In this document: in pieces, positions 1 to 5,601 of the stretch
How the letters are laid out: each line of letters starts with the position of its first letter
How positions within the stretch are numbered: position 1 is the first letter of the stretch
Source of the DNA: an uncultured Bacilli bacterium
GTDB taxonomy: Bacteria > Bacillota_I > Bacilli_A > RF39 > UBA660
Length of the DNA: 8,139 bases
Direction: 5' to 3'
Assembly: GCA_934101235.1 (NCBI GenBank)
Contig: CAKORH010000037.1
Span: forward strand, 1 to 8,139
Made by a program: the position numbers and the translations under genes
The notes under the pieces: generated by a model
Databases searched by the model: none
Told to the model about the DNA's origin: nothing
The model's input: the letters and a program-made list of their open reading frames with translations, nothing else

Positions 1-14
1 ATTTAGTTCTTCCA

Positions 15-464
15 TTAGCGAGTCTTACCTCCATAAAGTTCATTTATATCGTCTATGCTCATGTTTTGACGATTCATTTTATAAACTGATTTATGAAACA
101 TTCTATAAAATATACTTTTTTTCTTATATCTTTCATAAGCTTTTTTTGTTGCAGCTATCTTTTCTAAATGTTCTTTATATTTAATATCTCTTTCTTGTTC
201 TTTAAGTTTTTCATCTTTTAAACGTTCTTCTTTTATAAATTTTTCATAATCTCTATTATTTGCAAATTTTAAATTATCAGCATTACGCATTCTTCTTAGA
301 GATTCAGCATGTTCACGTTCTTTCCTAATTTTTTCTTCTTGAGCAGCAATTACATTAGGATTATTATAAAATTTTGCGTTCTTTTCTTGTTCTTCTCTTG
401 CGGCAACTCTTTCTGCATCAAAAGAATTCATATCAAAACCATTTGTATTTACATATTTTTCCAT
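15..464 (-). CDS. Hypothetical charged coiled-coil protein, 149 aa
   Basis: I do not recognise this protein. The start is set at the ATG at 462-464 because an AAAGGAG Shine-Dalgarno (471-477) lies 6 nt upstream. A TTG six codons further out has no such site. The product has no signal peptide and no membrane segment, so it is probably cytoplasmic. Residues 1-37 are mixed. Residues about 38-116 are dense in Glu, Lys and Arg with regular Ala/Leu/Ile spacing, typical of a long helix or coiled coil. Residues 117-135 are basic and aromatic (SIFYRMFHKSVYKMNRQ). The tail at 136-149 (SIDDINELYGGKTR) looks like a short defined motif rather than coil. It is monocistronic as far as seen, with its own promoter candidate at 500-528. 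Its terminator would lie beyond the window edge. A structural or scaffold role is possible, but the sequence does not show one. Confidence 0.8.
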   Translation of the reverse strand: MEKYVNTNGFDMNSFDAERVAAREEQEKNAKFYNNPNVIAAQEEKIRKEREHAESLRRMRNADNLKFANNRDYEKFIKEERLKDEKLKEQERDIKYKEHLEKIAATKKAYERYKKKSIFYRMFHKSVYKMNRQNMSIDDINELYGGKTR

Positions 465-499
465 ATTTTTCTCCTTTAACAATTATTATTTCTAATAAA

Positions 500-528
500 A
501 ATATAAACAATTAAATATAAAATTTCAA
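500..528 (-). promoter_or_regulatory. Sigma-A-like promoter of the coiled-coil gene
   Basis: On the minus strand there is a -35 box TTGAAA (523-528), an exact 17-nt spacer, and a -10 box TATATT (500-505). Transcription would begin near 493, giving a leader of roughly 30 nt that contains the AAAGGAG site of the 149-aa gene. Box quality, spacing and position all agree. In DNA this AT-rich such boxes also arise by chance. Confidence 0.5.
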
Positions 529-738
529 TAAAAAGAAAAATTAGATGTAAATATACTGTAAACTAAATTGAATAGAATAAATTTTTAACAATCTTTATAT
601 TTATTGAAACAAAGCCCTTTTACACCATAAAGCTATTTTTCTTTTAATTAAACTTTCTTTAATTATTATTTGTTATAATACACGTATTTGTGTAATAAAA
701 TTAATATTAACCTCTTCTTGAATTTTCTATTATATATG

Positions 739-753
739 TATCACGATGTGATA
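739..753. repeat. Short perfect palindrome, possible operator
   Basis: The sequence TATCAC-GAT-GTGATA is a perfect inverted repeat with 6-bp arms and a 3-nt centre, in a gene-poor region just past the end of the decayed reading frame at 754-993. It resembles a small dimeric-regulator site, but no promoter or intact gene sits close enough to assign it a target. Chance is a real alternative. Confidence 0.25.
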
Positions 754-993
754 TTATAATTTTTCTATGAATGATATTTCTTTTTCTAATTTCTTAGTAC
801 TATAATATTCCCAACTTCCTGTAATAAAACTTTTTTGACCGACCTTAACAATAAATATATAAAATTTCTTGGTTTTTTCGTTTGCAATACCTCACTTTAT
901 CAATTTTGTTCCACGCTTCTTTTAGTCAAGCATCACTTTTAATGCGTTGTATTTTCCTAAAACTTTATTGATAACCACGCGTGTATTTAATAT
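754..993 (-). pseudogene. Possible decayed reading frame, unidentified
   Basis: The 529-1020 interval has no intact gene. One minus-strand frame reads as plausible protein for 80 codons, interrupted by TAA (922-924) and TGA (892-894) and ending in TAA at 754-756. The last uninterrupted part (754-891) is 45 residues, including KFYIFIVKVGQKSF and TGSWEYYSTKKLEKEI, an alternation of hydrophobic strands and charged helix more protein-like than random AT-rich DNA. The upstream part includes TRVVINKVLGKYNALKVMLD. There is no Shine-Dalgarno site or good start. I cannot name a parent family. It may be a gene remnant or chance; the remainder (529-738 and 994-1020) shows nothing I can support. Confidence 0.25.
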
Positions 994-1026
994 TTATTAA
1001 CTAGATATATACCATTCACAGCACAT

Positions 1027-1054
1027 AAAAATCAAGATTTAATAACCTTGACTT
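1027..1054 (-). terminator. Hairpin terminator overlapping the cotJC stop
   Basis: On the minus strand AAGTCAAG (1047-1054) pairs with CTTGATTT (1029-1036), with one G-T wobble and a 10-nt loop, and the T-tract runs through 1027-1031. The cotJC stop codon (1039-1041) falls in the loop, so the hairpin begins inside the last codons of the gene. The stem is AT-rich and the T-tract is short, so strength is uncertain. No other terminator candidate is visible before the 149-aa gene. Confidence 0.45.
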
Positions 1055-1596
1055 ACGTATTTCTCATATAATTCTTTAAATCTATTAAAATGTACTACTT
1101 CTCTTTGTCTTAGAAATAAAAGTGGTTCTATTACGTCTTCATCTGTTGCTAAATCAATTAAGTGTTCATAAGTAGTTCTAGCTTTTTGTTCTGCAGCCAT
1201 ATCTTCTACTAAATTTGCAATTGGATCTCCTACACTTGCGAAGTATGATGCTGTAAATGGAACTCCATTAGAATCACTTGGATATATTCCATAACCGTGT
1301 TCTGTATACATAGAACCAAGTCCTGCTTCTTCTAATTCTTTTACAGACGCACCACTCATTAATTGACTAACCATAGTACATATCATTTCATTGTGTCCAA
1401 ATTCTTCAGTTGCAATATCATTTAAAAGTGATTTGCCTTCTTCTGTTGGCATACTGAATTTTTGACTAAAATATCTTAATGCTGCTCCTAATTCTCCATT
1501 AGAACCGCCAAATTGTGTGATTATGTATTTTGCCATTTTTAAATCTTTTTTCTTTATATCTATAGGATAAGGTAATTTTTTATCGTACTTATACAT
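1039..1596 (-). CDS. cotJC: Spore coat protein CotJC, manganese-catalase family
   Basis: This is a 185-aa member of the manganese-catalase-like CotJC family (about 189 aa in Bacillus subtilis). The expected dimanganese ligands are visible: Glu35 (SNGELGAALRY), Glu65 and His68 (TEEFGHNEM), Glu136 (DMAAEQKAR) and His169 (REVVHFNRF). This four-helix family carries a carboxylate/His di-metal site that disproportionates hydrogen peroxide. In spore formers CotJC is assembled into the coat with the other CotJ proteins. GVPFTASYF and DPIANLVEDMAAE are strongly typical. The start at 1594-1596 follows a GGAGGA site and matches the usual family N-terminus (MYKYDKKLPYP); an in-frame extension of 20 residues only re-reads the end of cotJB. 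It is the last gene of the cluster and overlaps cotJB by 8 nt. All metal ligands appear present, so activity is plausible. Confidence 0.95.
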   Translation of the reverse strand: MYKYDKKLPYPIDIKKKDLKMAKYIITQFGGSNGELGAALRYFSQKFSMPTEEGKSLLNDIATEEFGHNEMICTMVSQLMSGASVKELEEAGLGSMYTEHGYGIYPSDSNGVPFTASYFASVGDPIANLVEDMAAEQKARTTYEHLIDLATDEDVIEPLLFLRQREVVHFNRFKELYEKYVSQGY

Positions 1597-2047
1597 AATA
1601 TCCTCCATCCCATGGCCATGGATTACTAGTCCATGTATATTTATTTTTATTATCATGACATAATTCTAATACTTGATAATTGTCATAATATTTTTTCTTA
1701 ATTTTATCTAATTCCATTGAAACATTTTTAAATATTTCATATACCCTTGTATCATTAGGATGTACATCTAGATATAAATTTAAATCATTTAATATAAAGT
1801 CTAATTCTTGTAATTTTAATAATAATTTTTGTTGTTCACTATATGCATTAATTTTTTTTGGTTTATAGTTTTTATATGGTTTATATGAATCTGAAAAAAT
1901 ATTTCCTAGAAAAAAACCAGTTTCTAAATTTATATCATCTCTTTTGTTATATAATTTTTCATATTTATTTTTTTGGGAATTTAAATTAAAATAATCTAAA
2001 TCTATATCTAAATCATATACATTATTGTCTTTAAAATCAAACAACAT
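1589..2047 (-). CDS. cotJB: Spore coat protein CotJB with CotJA-like N-terminal part
   Basis: The 152-aa product ends in a CotJB domain (about residues 68-148). Diagnostic parts are the helix QELDFILNDLNLYLDVHP at 80-97 and the Trp-rich end NPWPWDGG at 142-149. Classical CotJB is about 87 aa, so this one carries roughly 65 extra N-terminal residues. Within them ETGFFLGNIFSDSYKPYKNY (42-61) resembles the end of CotJA, which in other bacteria is a separate short protein finishing in a Gly-Thr-Leu-Trp...Tyr.Pro-Tyr type motif. No separate cotJA lies nearby, which fits a CotJA-CotJB fusion. Residues 1-40 are acidic and poorly conserved-looking. GGAGGT (2054-2058 region) precedes the ATG. CotJB is thought to act with CotJC at the inner coat. 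The fusion reading is inference; the CotJB domain is firm. Confidence 0.9.
   Translation of the reverse strand: MLFDFKDNNVYDLDIDLDYFNLNSQKNKYEKLYNKRDDINLETGFFLGNIFSDSYKPYKNYKPKKINAYSEQQKLLLKLQELDFILNDLNLYLDVHPNDTRVYEIFKNVSMELDKIKKKYYDNYQVLELCHDNKNKYTWTSNPWPWDGGYYV
1601..1606 (-). promoter_or_regulatory. cotJC ribosome binding site inside cotJB
   Basis: The GGAGGA that sets the cotJC start is at the same time the two Gly codons of the CotJB C-terminus (WDGGYYV). The cotJC ATG then lies out of frame within the Tyr and Val codons. This supports translational coupling, and it rules out the longer in-frame CotJC start upstream. Confidence 0.75.
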
Positions 2048-2095
2048 AATTTTACCTCCAATTTATATTATGAAAGTACTAAATTATGATGTGGG

Positions 2096-2584
2096 TTATT
2101 TTACTATTAAAGATATAATTAAATTTATAATAAAAAATATAGAAATTAATATAGTTAATAATTTTGGTATATATGGTTCTAACTTATTAAATATGGGTTG
2201 TACTAAATATAAAATTAGTAATGATAACACTCCCCATACTAATGATATTTCTAAACTTATGTATGGACCTATATTATATTTTAAGAAGTTATAATTCCAA
2301 AATACTTTATGTAATATTTTTTCTATTAAAATACCACCTATTAATTCTAGAAGTGTTAGAGCTAATGTAAATAATATAAATTCTGTTATTATTCTTAAAG
2401 GTTTGTTTTTTATTTTTAGTTTATTATGTATAAATAAAATTACTAATATTCCTATTCCATATACTGGTGTAAATATAGTACCCATAAATCCACTAACATA
2501 TGTTTTATGCATTAAGTGCATTATTGTTCTTTCAAATATGTTACCTAAGATTGAATAGAAGAAAAATAAGTTTAAGTAATACAT
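2096..2584 (-). CDS. CmpB-type putative ABC transporter permease family membrane protein
   Basis: This 162-aa integral membrane protein fits the CmpB-like family (Pfam ABC_trans_CmpB, PF06541), a family of unproven function despite its transporter name. About five helices are visible near residues 2-15, 39-53, 66-88, 108-128 and 142-160. Family-like motifs are YSILGNIFE (10-18, the usual Gly-Trp-x-x-Glu element with Asn for Trp), GFMGTIFTPVYGIG (32-45), LELIGGILIEK (79-89), FWNY (95-98) and LVWG (115-118). The start follows AAAGGTGAT. The stop is 48 nt upstream of cotJB on the same strand, so it probably leads the cotJ transcript. That context suggests expression in the sporulating cell, but nothing in the protein itself shows a coat role. 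No ATP-binding partner is in the window. Confidence 0.83.
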   Translation of the reverse strand: MYYLNLFFFYSILGNIFERTIMHLMHKTYVSGFMGTIFTPVYGIGILVILFIHNKLKIKNKPLRIITEFILFTLALTLLELIGGILIEKILHKVFWNYNFLKYNIGPYISLEISLVWGVLSLLILYLVQPIFNKLEPYIPKLLTILISIFFIINLIISLIVK

Positions 2585-2644
2585 GTTATCACCTTTAATA
2601 GTATAAGTAATTATATTATCTTCATACTATATAATGGTGGTAAT
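2585..2644. promoter_or_regulatory. Divergent intergenic region, promoters not resolved
   Basis: Only 60 nt separate the starts of the CmpB-like gene (-) and the UPF0316 gene (+), so both promoters must lie here or reach into the opposite coding sequence. For the minus strand a TATAAT-like box in the AATATAATT run would leave a workable leader, but no good -35 box stands 16-18 nt upstream. For the plus strand a TATAAT at 2630-2635 abuts the GGTGG ribosome site and is too close to serve. A sporulation-sigma promoter for the cotJ cluster would be expected but is not convincingly seen. Confidence 0.3.
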
Positions 2645-3133
2645 ATGAATCTTTTTTTTACATGTATAAAAATATTTTTTGCTAGAATATTAGATGTATC
2701 TTTAAATACTGTTAGAACTACTTTTGTAATAAGAGGTAAAACTTTAATAGTTGCTTTAATTGCTTTTTTTGAGATTACTATATGGTTTTTGGTTGCAAGG
2801 ACTGCATTAAATACTGAATTAAATATATTCATAGTATTAAGTTATTCTGGAGGTTATACTACTGGTACAATTATTGGTACAGTTATCAGTAAATATTTAG
2901 TTAAAACTAATATTGAAGTATTAGTAATATCTAATAAAATTAGAAGTGTAAAAGTTATTAAAGATAATGATTTTGGTGTTACTATAATAAGTAAAAATAG
3001 TGATAAAATTGTCTTATTTATACAAACAACTAAAAAAAGACAAAAAGAATTAACTAAATTAATAGATAATTTAGATGATAAAGCTTTTATTTCAATAAAA
3101 GAAACACGTGCAATAATAAATGGTTATATATAA
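2645..3133 (+). CDS. UPF0316 membrane protein (DUF5698 + DUF2179)
   Basis: The 162-aa product matches the UPF0316 family, which includes B. subtilis YebE (about 170 aa). Residues about 5-90 form three membrane helices with the family N-terminal pattern DVSLNTVRTTFVIRGK (17-32) and FFEITIWFLVARTAL (41-55), then SYSGGYTTGTIIGTVIS (66-82). Residues about 90-160 form the small cytosolic DUF2179 domain, with NDFGVTIIS (108-116) and AFISIKETRAIINGY (147-161). Family function is unknown; the DUF2179 fold also ends the YitT-type membrane proteins. GGTGG lies 4 nt before the ATG. It is the only plus-strand gene seen, divergent from the CmpB/cotJ cluster, and a terminator begins at its stop codon. It looks complete and undamaged. 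Confidence 0.92.
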   Translation: MNLFFTCIKIFFARILDVSLNTVRTTFVIRGKTLIVALIAFFEITIWFLVARTALNTELNIFIVLSYSGGYTTGTIIGTVISKYLVKTNIEVLVISNKIRSVKVIKDNDFGVTIISKNSDKIVLFIQTTKKRQKELTKLIDNLDDKAFISIKETRAIINGYI

Positions 3134-3169
3134 AAACTCAGTTTTTTTTATATAAGAAACTGAGTTTTT
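3132..3169. terminator. Bidirectional intrinsic terminator
   Basis: A perfect 13-bp inverted repeat (AAAAACTCAGTTT at 3132-3144, AAACTGAGTTTTT at 3157-3169) with a 12-nt loop has T-runs on both strands. It starts at the stop codon of the plus-strand UPF0316 gene and ends 14 nt past the stop of the minus-strand 805-aa gene. It should therefore end both convergent transcripts. Confidence 0.9.
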
Positions 3170-3183
3170 ATTATTAATGAATT

Positions 3184-5601
3184 CTAATTATTTATATTTA
3201 TATATGCAGATAGTATTGTATCATCTGTAATAATTTCATATGGATTTCCGTAAGTTCCGGCATTTTTGTTATAAGTATAATTACTTCCATATATATTAAT
3301 TACAGGTCTTACTGCAAATGAACTATCTCCAACATATAATTGAGCATATGATGCACTTGCTGCGTCAATTTTTTCAATTCTAAATGCATTTATATTTTCA
3401 GTATTTTGATTGTATACTCCTATTGAAGATGCAAACATATCATTATTACTTGCTGTGGTCATTGTCCAATAAGGTTTATAATATGCTAAATAGTATTTAT
3501 TATTTATTTTTTCTTTGCTTGCTCCTGCAAATACCATTTCATCTGCTGTAATCATACCAATACTATTTCTATAACTTCCTCCAAATTCAAATGGTCCTGT
3601 ACAATCAAATGTTGGTGTAATACCTTTATATGAAGTTAATCTATCTGCTGCACCATTTATAGTAAAAGTATTATCATATACATATTTATAGCCACTTGTA
3701 TCATTGCAAAATGTTGAGTATGATATGTATCTTCCATAATGTGATAACTTCTCATTATACCAACTATCTAATAATTTTTTTGGATTACTGGGATTATTAT
3801 TTGAATTTACATAGTTATAAACTGGATCTATAAATAATTGACCTTTTAAATTACTTGCAGATGATAATTCACTTATCTTAAACATATTTCTGGCAGTTTC
3901 ATTTTTTTGTAAATTTCCGTAAGAATTACCTTTTAAAATGTATTTTCCTTTTAAAGTATTTTCATACTGGCTGTATGTTTTGGAATTATATTTTATTTCT
4001 TGAGGATTAACTAATTTATATAAACCATTTACAATTTCATATTTATCAGAATAATAATATATATATTCCTTTGTTTTAGAATCATTTGATACTGTGGTTT
4101 TAGATTCACTTACAATATATTTTACACTGTTATATTGATTCTTAATATAATAACTTGATAATTTTGTTATTTCAGTTGATTTATCATATCTAGATTCTTT
4201 AAATAAAGTGTATTTATTCCGCATTTCATTAGAACCACTTGTTAAAAATTTGCATATAACATTGCCAGATAATTGATACTGATTATTTTTCATATCAAAT
4301 GTATAATTATCTGAATAACAGTATTTTTTTGATGGATCAATATTTACCATAATATTTGTATTCCCAGATTTAGATATATATTGACTAGTTAAAGGTTGAT
4401 AATTAATATTTCCGTAAGCATATCCTGTATAATACATATATTTTGAACTATCATTCCATTTAACACTCCCTATGTCACCATCTAATATCATTCTAATTGA
4501 ACCATCTTCATTGATTCGTATAATTCTCCATATATATCCTCCAAATTTTACATAGTTGTTTTCTACTATACCTCTATAAAAATATGTTGTTCCACTGCTA
4601 GTGTTATAACTATATAAACCCGAATCATCACTGTCTTCTATACTACTTATATAAGTTGCATCATATTTTCCATCTTCATCAGGTCCAGAATTGATTTTAT
4701 AAATATATGAGTAGCTTCCCGAACCTGAGTAAGTAGATAAATATGTGTATTTTCCTATTGGAGTAGTGCTACTTATTCTAAAATTTTCTGGAGAATTCAA
4801 AGTAAATAATCCCTTATTCTTATCAAACGAATATGAATCAGCAAAGTAATAATAGTCCCTTGTATTTAAAGTTAATTTTTTTGTATTTTGGGTTTCTTTA
4901 TAACTTACTGTTTGAGGTGATATTAATGAATAATTTATATGTGATGTATCATATTTTATATTAGAATTCTTTTTTATTTTATCTGAAATCTGAATAAGAT
5001 CTAAATCTTGATCCAATGATACAGTACTTTTTAAATTTATAGTCCTTTTAATACTTTCAGTACTATTTAATTCACTAGTTTTTAAATTATCAATAATATT
5101 TACATCCTCATATATACTACTATCTTTTACTACAATTTCATAATCATAATTATATTTATATGTATGATTAATTGTATTATCCCCTGGAAAAATATCATAT
5201 TCATTACTTGATTTTATATCTCCGCTTTTATCTTTTTCATATATCCTTACGGATAAATAACTATACTCTAAATTTTTAAACTCTATTTCTACTTTTTTAG
5301 AACCGTTAATTGATGATTCATCGTCTGTTTTTTCTACAACACATAAATAATTGTCATTTAAGTCTATTTTATCTGGTAATTTTATTTTATAATCTTTCTT
5401 TTCACAGGCATCTCCTGTTAATTTATAATATTTTTTATTACTTAAAAACTTTATACTATTTTTTTCTTTAATTACATTAAAGTTGCCATATTCAACTAAT
5501 TTATTCATATAAGCATAACTATTTTTTTGTTCAGTTTTACTTATAATTAGAATAGTTAACATTAGTATTAAAATACTAAATGTTTTAAATATTTTTTTCA
5601 T
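3184..5601 (-). CDS. Large secreted Tyr-rich WRI/VRPVIN repeat protein, 805 aa
   Basis: I know no assigned function. Residues 1-30 form a Sec signal peptide: Lys-rich start, hydrophobic 8-20, likely cut after SYA. No LPXTG motif or C-terminal anchor follows. Residues 31-245 are unique and charged. About 11% of residues are Tyr. A core runs TYFYRG (339-344), WRIIRI (358-363), DGSIRMILDGDIG (366-378), then STFCNDT (629-635), TPTFDC (662-667), GMITADEMVFAGAS (682-695), WTMT (712-715), AVRPVINI (763-770) and GTYGNPYEI (782-790). I recall this motif order from secreted or prepilin-like proteins of uncultured gut Firmicutes. Three Tyr-rich modules are present, two of them nested between the core halves. 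WTMT...VRPVIN recalls DUF6273 and FISUMP domains, hence a possible C-type-lectin-like fold (inference). TAATG overlap plus GGTGAT (5607-5612) couples it to the upstream paralogue. Confidence 0.88.
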   Translation of the reverse strand: MKKIFKTFSILILMLTILIISKTEQKNSYAYMNKLVEYGNFNVIKEKNSIKFLSNKKYYKLTGDACEKKDYKIKLPDKIDLNDNYLCVVEKTDDESSINGSKKVEIEFKNLEYSYLSVRIYEKDKSGDIKSSNEYDIFPGDNTINHTYKYNYDYEIVVKDSSIYEDVNIIDNLKTSELNSTESIKRTINLKSTVSLDQDLDLIQISDKIKKNSNIKYDTSHINYSLISPQTVSYKETQNTKKLTLNTRDYYYFADSYSFDKNKGLFTLNSPENFRISSTTPIGKYTYLSTYSGSGSYSYIYKINSGPDEDGKYDATYISSIEDSDDSGLYSYNTSSGTTYFYRGIVENNYVKFGGYIWRIIRINEDGSIRMILDGDIGSVKWNDSSKYMYYTGYAYGNINYQPLTSQYISKSGNTNIMVNIDPSKKYCYSDNYTFDMKNNQYQLSGNVICKFLTSGSNEMRNKYTLFKESRYDKSTEITKLSSYYIKNQYNSVKYIVSESKTTVSNDSKTKEYIYYYSDKYEIVNGLYKLVNPQEIKYNSKTYSQYENTLKGKYILKGNSYGNLQKNETARNMFKISELSSASNLKGQLFIDPVYNYVNSNNNPSNPKKLLDSWYNEKLSHYGRYISYSTFCNDTSGYKYVYDNTFTINGAADRLTSYKGITPTFDCTGPFEFGGSYRNSIGMITADEMVFAGASKEKINNKYYLAYYKPYWTMTTASNNDMFASSIGVYNQNTENINAFRIEKIDAASASYAQLYVGDSSFAVRPVINIYGSNYTYNKNAGTYGNPYEIITDDTILSAYININN
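3874..4062 (-). repeat. Tyr-rich module C of the 805-aa protein (cysteine-free)
   Basis: Residues 514-576 follow the module pattern YYYSDKYEI, GLYKL, NPQEI, GKYILKGN and MFKI. The two positions that are Cys in modules of the KYCY type are Tyr and a non-Cys residue here. The module sits inside the split core, after module B. Confidence 0.6.
4159..4326 (-). repeat. Tyr-rich module B of the 805-aa protein (cysteine pair)
   Basis: Residues 426-481 read KYCYSDNYTFD, QYQLSGNVIC, NKYTLF and ITKL. This is the closest match in this protein to the three modules of the upstream paralogue, with both cysteines (428 and 450) present. It lies inside the split core. Confidence 0.75.
4696..4854 (-). repeat. 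Tyr-rich module A of the 805-aa protein (cysteine-free)
   Basis: Residues 250-302 read YYYFADSYSFDKNKGLFTL, then SPENF, GKYTYLST and YIYKI. Both module cysteines are absent. It precedes the core and is followed by an acidic stretch (PDEDGKYD) leading to TYFYRG. Confidence 0.6.

Noticed and set aside
529..1020. A tRNA, structured RNA, riboswitch or CRISPR array in the gap
   Set aside because: I see no cloverleaf, no GC-rich conserved stems and no regularly spaced repeats.
1594..1656. A longer CotJC with 20 extra N-terminal residues
   Set aside because: The extension overlaps the conserved CotJB end, lacks a ribosome site and does not match the family N-terminus, whereas GGAGGA stands before 1596.
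2064..2072. CATAATATA on the minus strand, matching a sigma-K-type -10 (CATAnnnTA) before cotJB, with an ACA about 17 nt upstream
   Set aside because: Transcription would start within or beside the cotJB ribosome site at 2054-2059, leaving no usable leader.
2025..2294. Plus-strand open frame
   Set aside because: It lies antisense to the CmpB-type gene, is low-complexity Ile/Asn/Lys, and shows no family pattern.
2611..2832. Minus-strand open frame
   Set aside because: It is antisense to the well-supported UPF0316 gene.
3232..3717. A diversity-generating retroelement target in the C-terminal domain
   Set aside because: No reverse transcriptase, template repeat or near-identical variable repeat is visible in the window. 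Only the possible lectin-like fold is suggestive.
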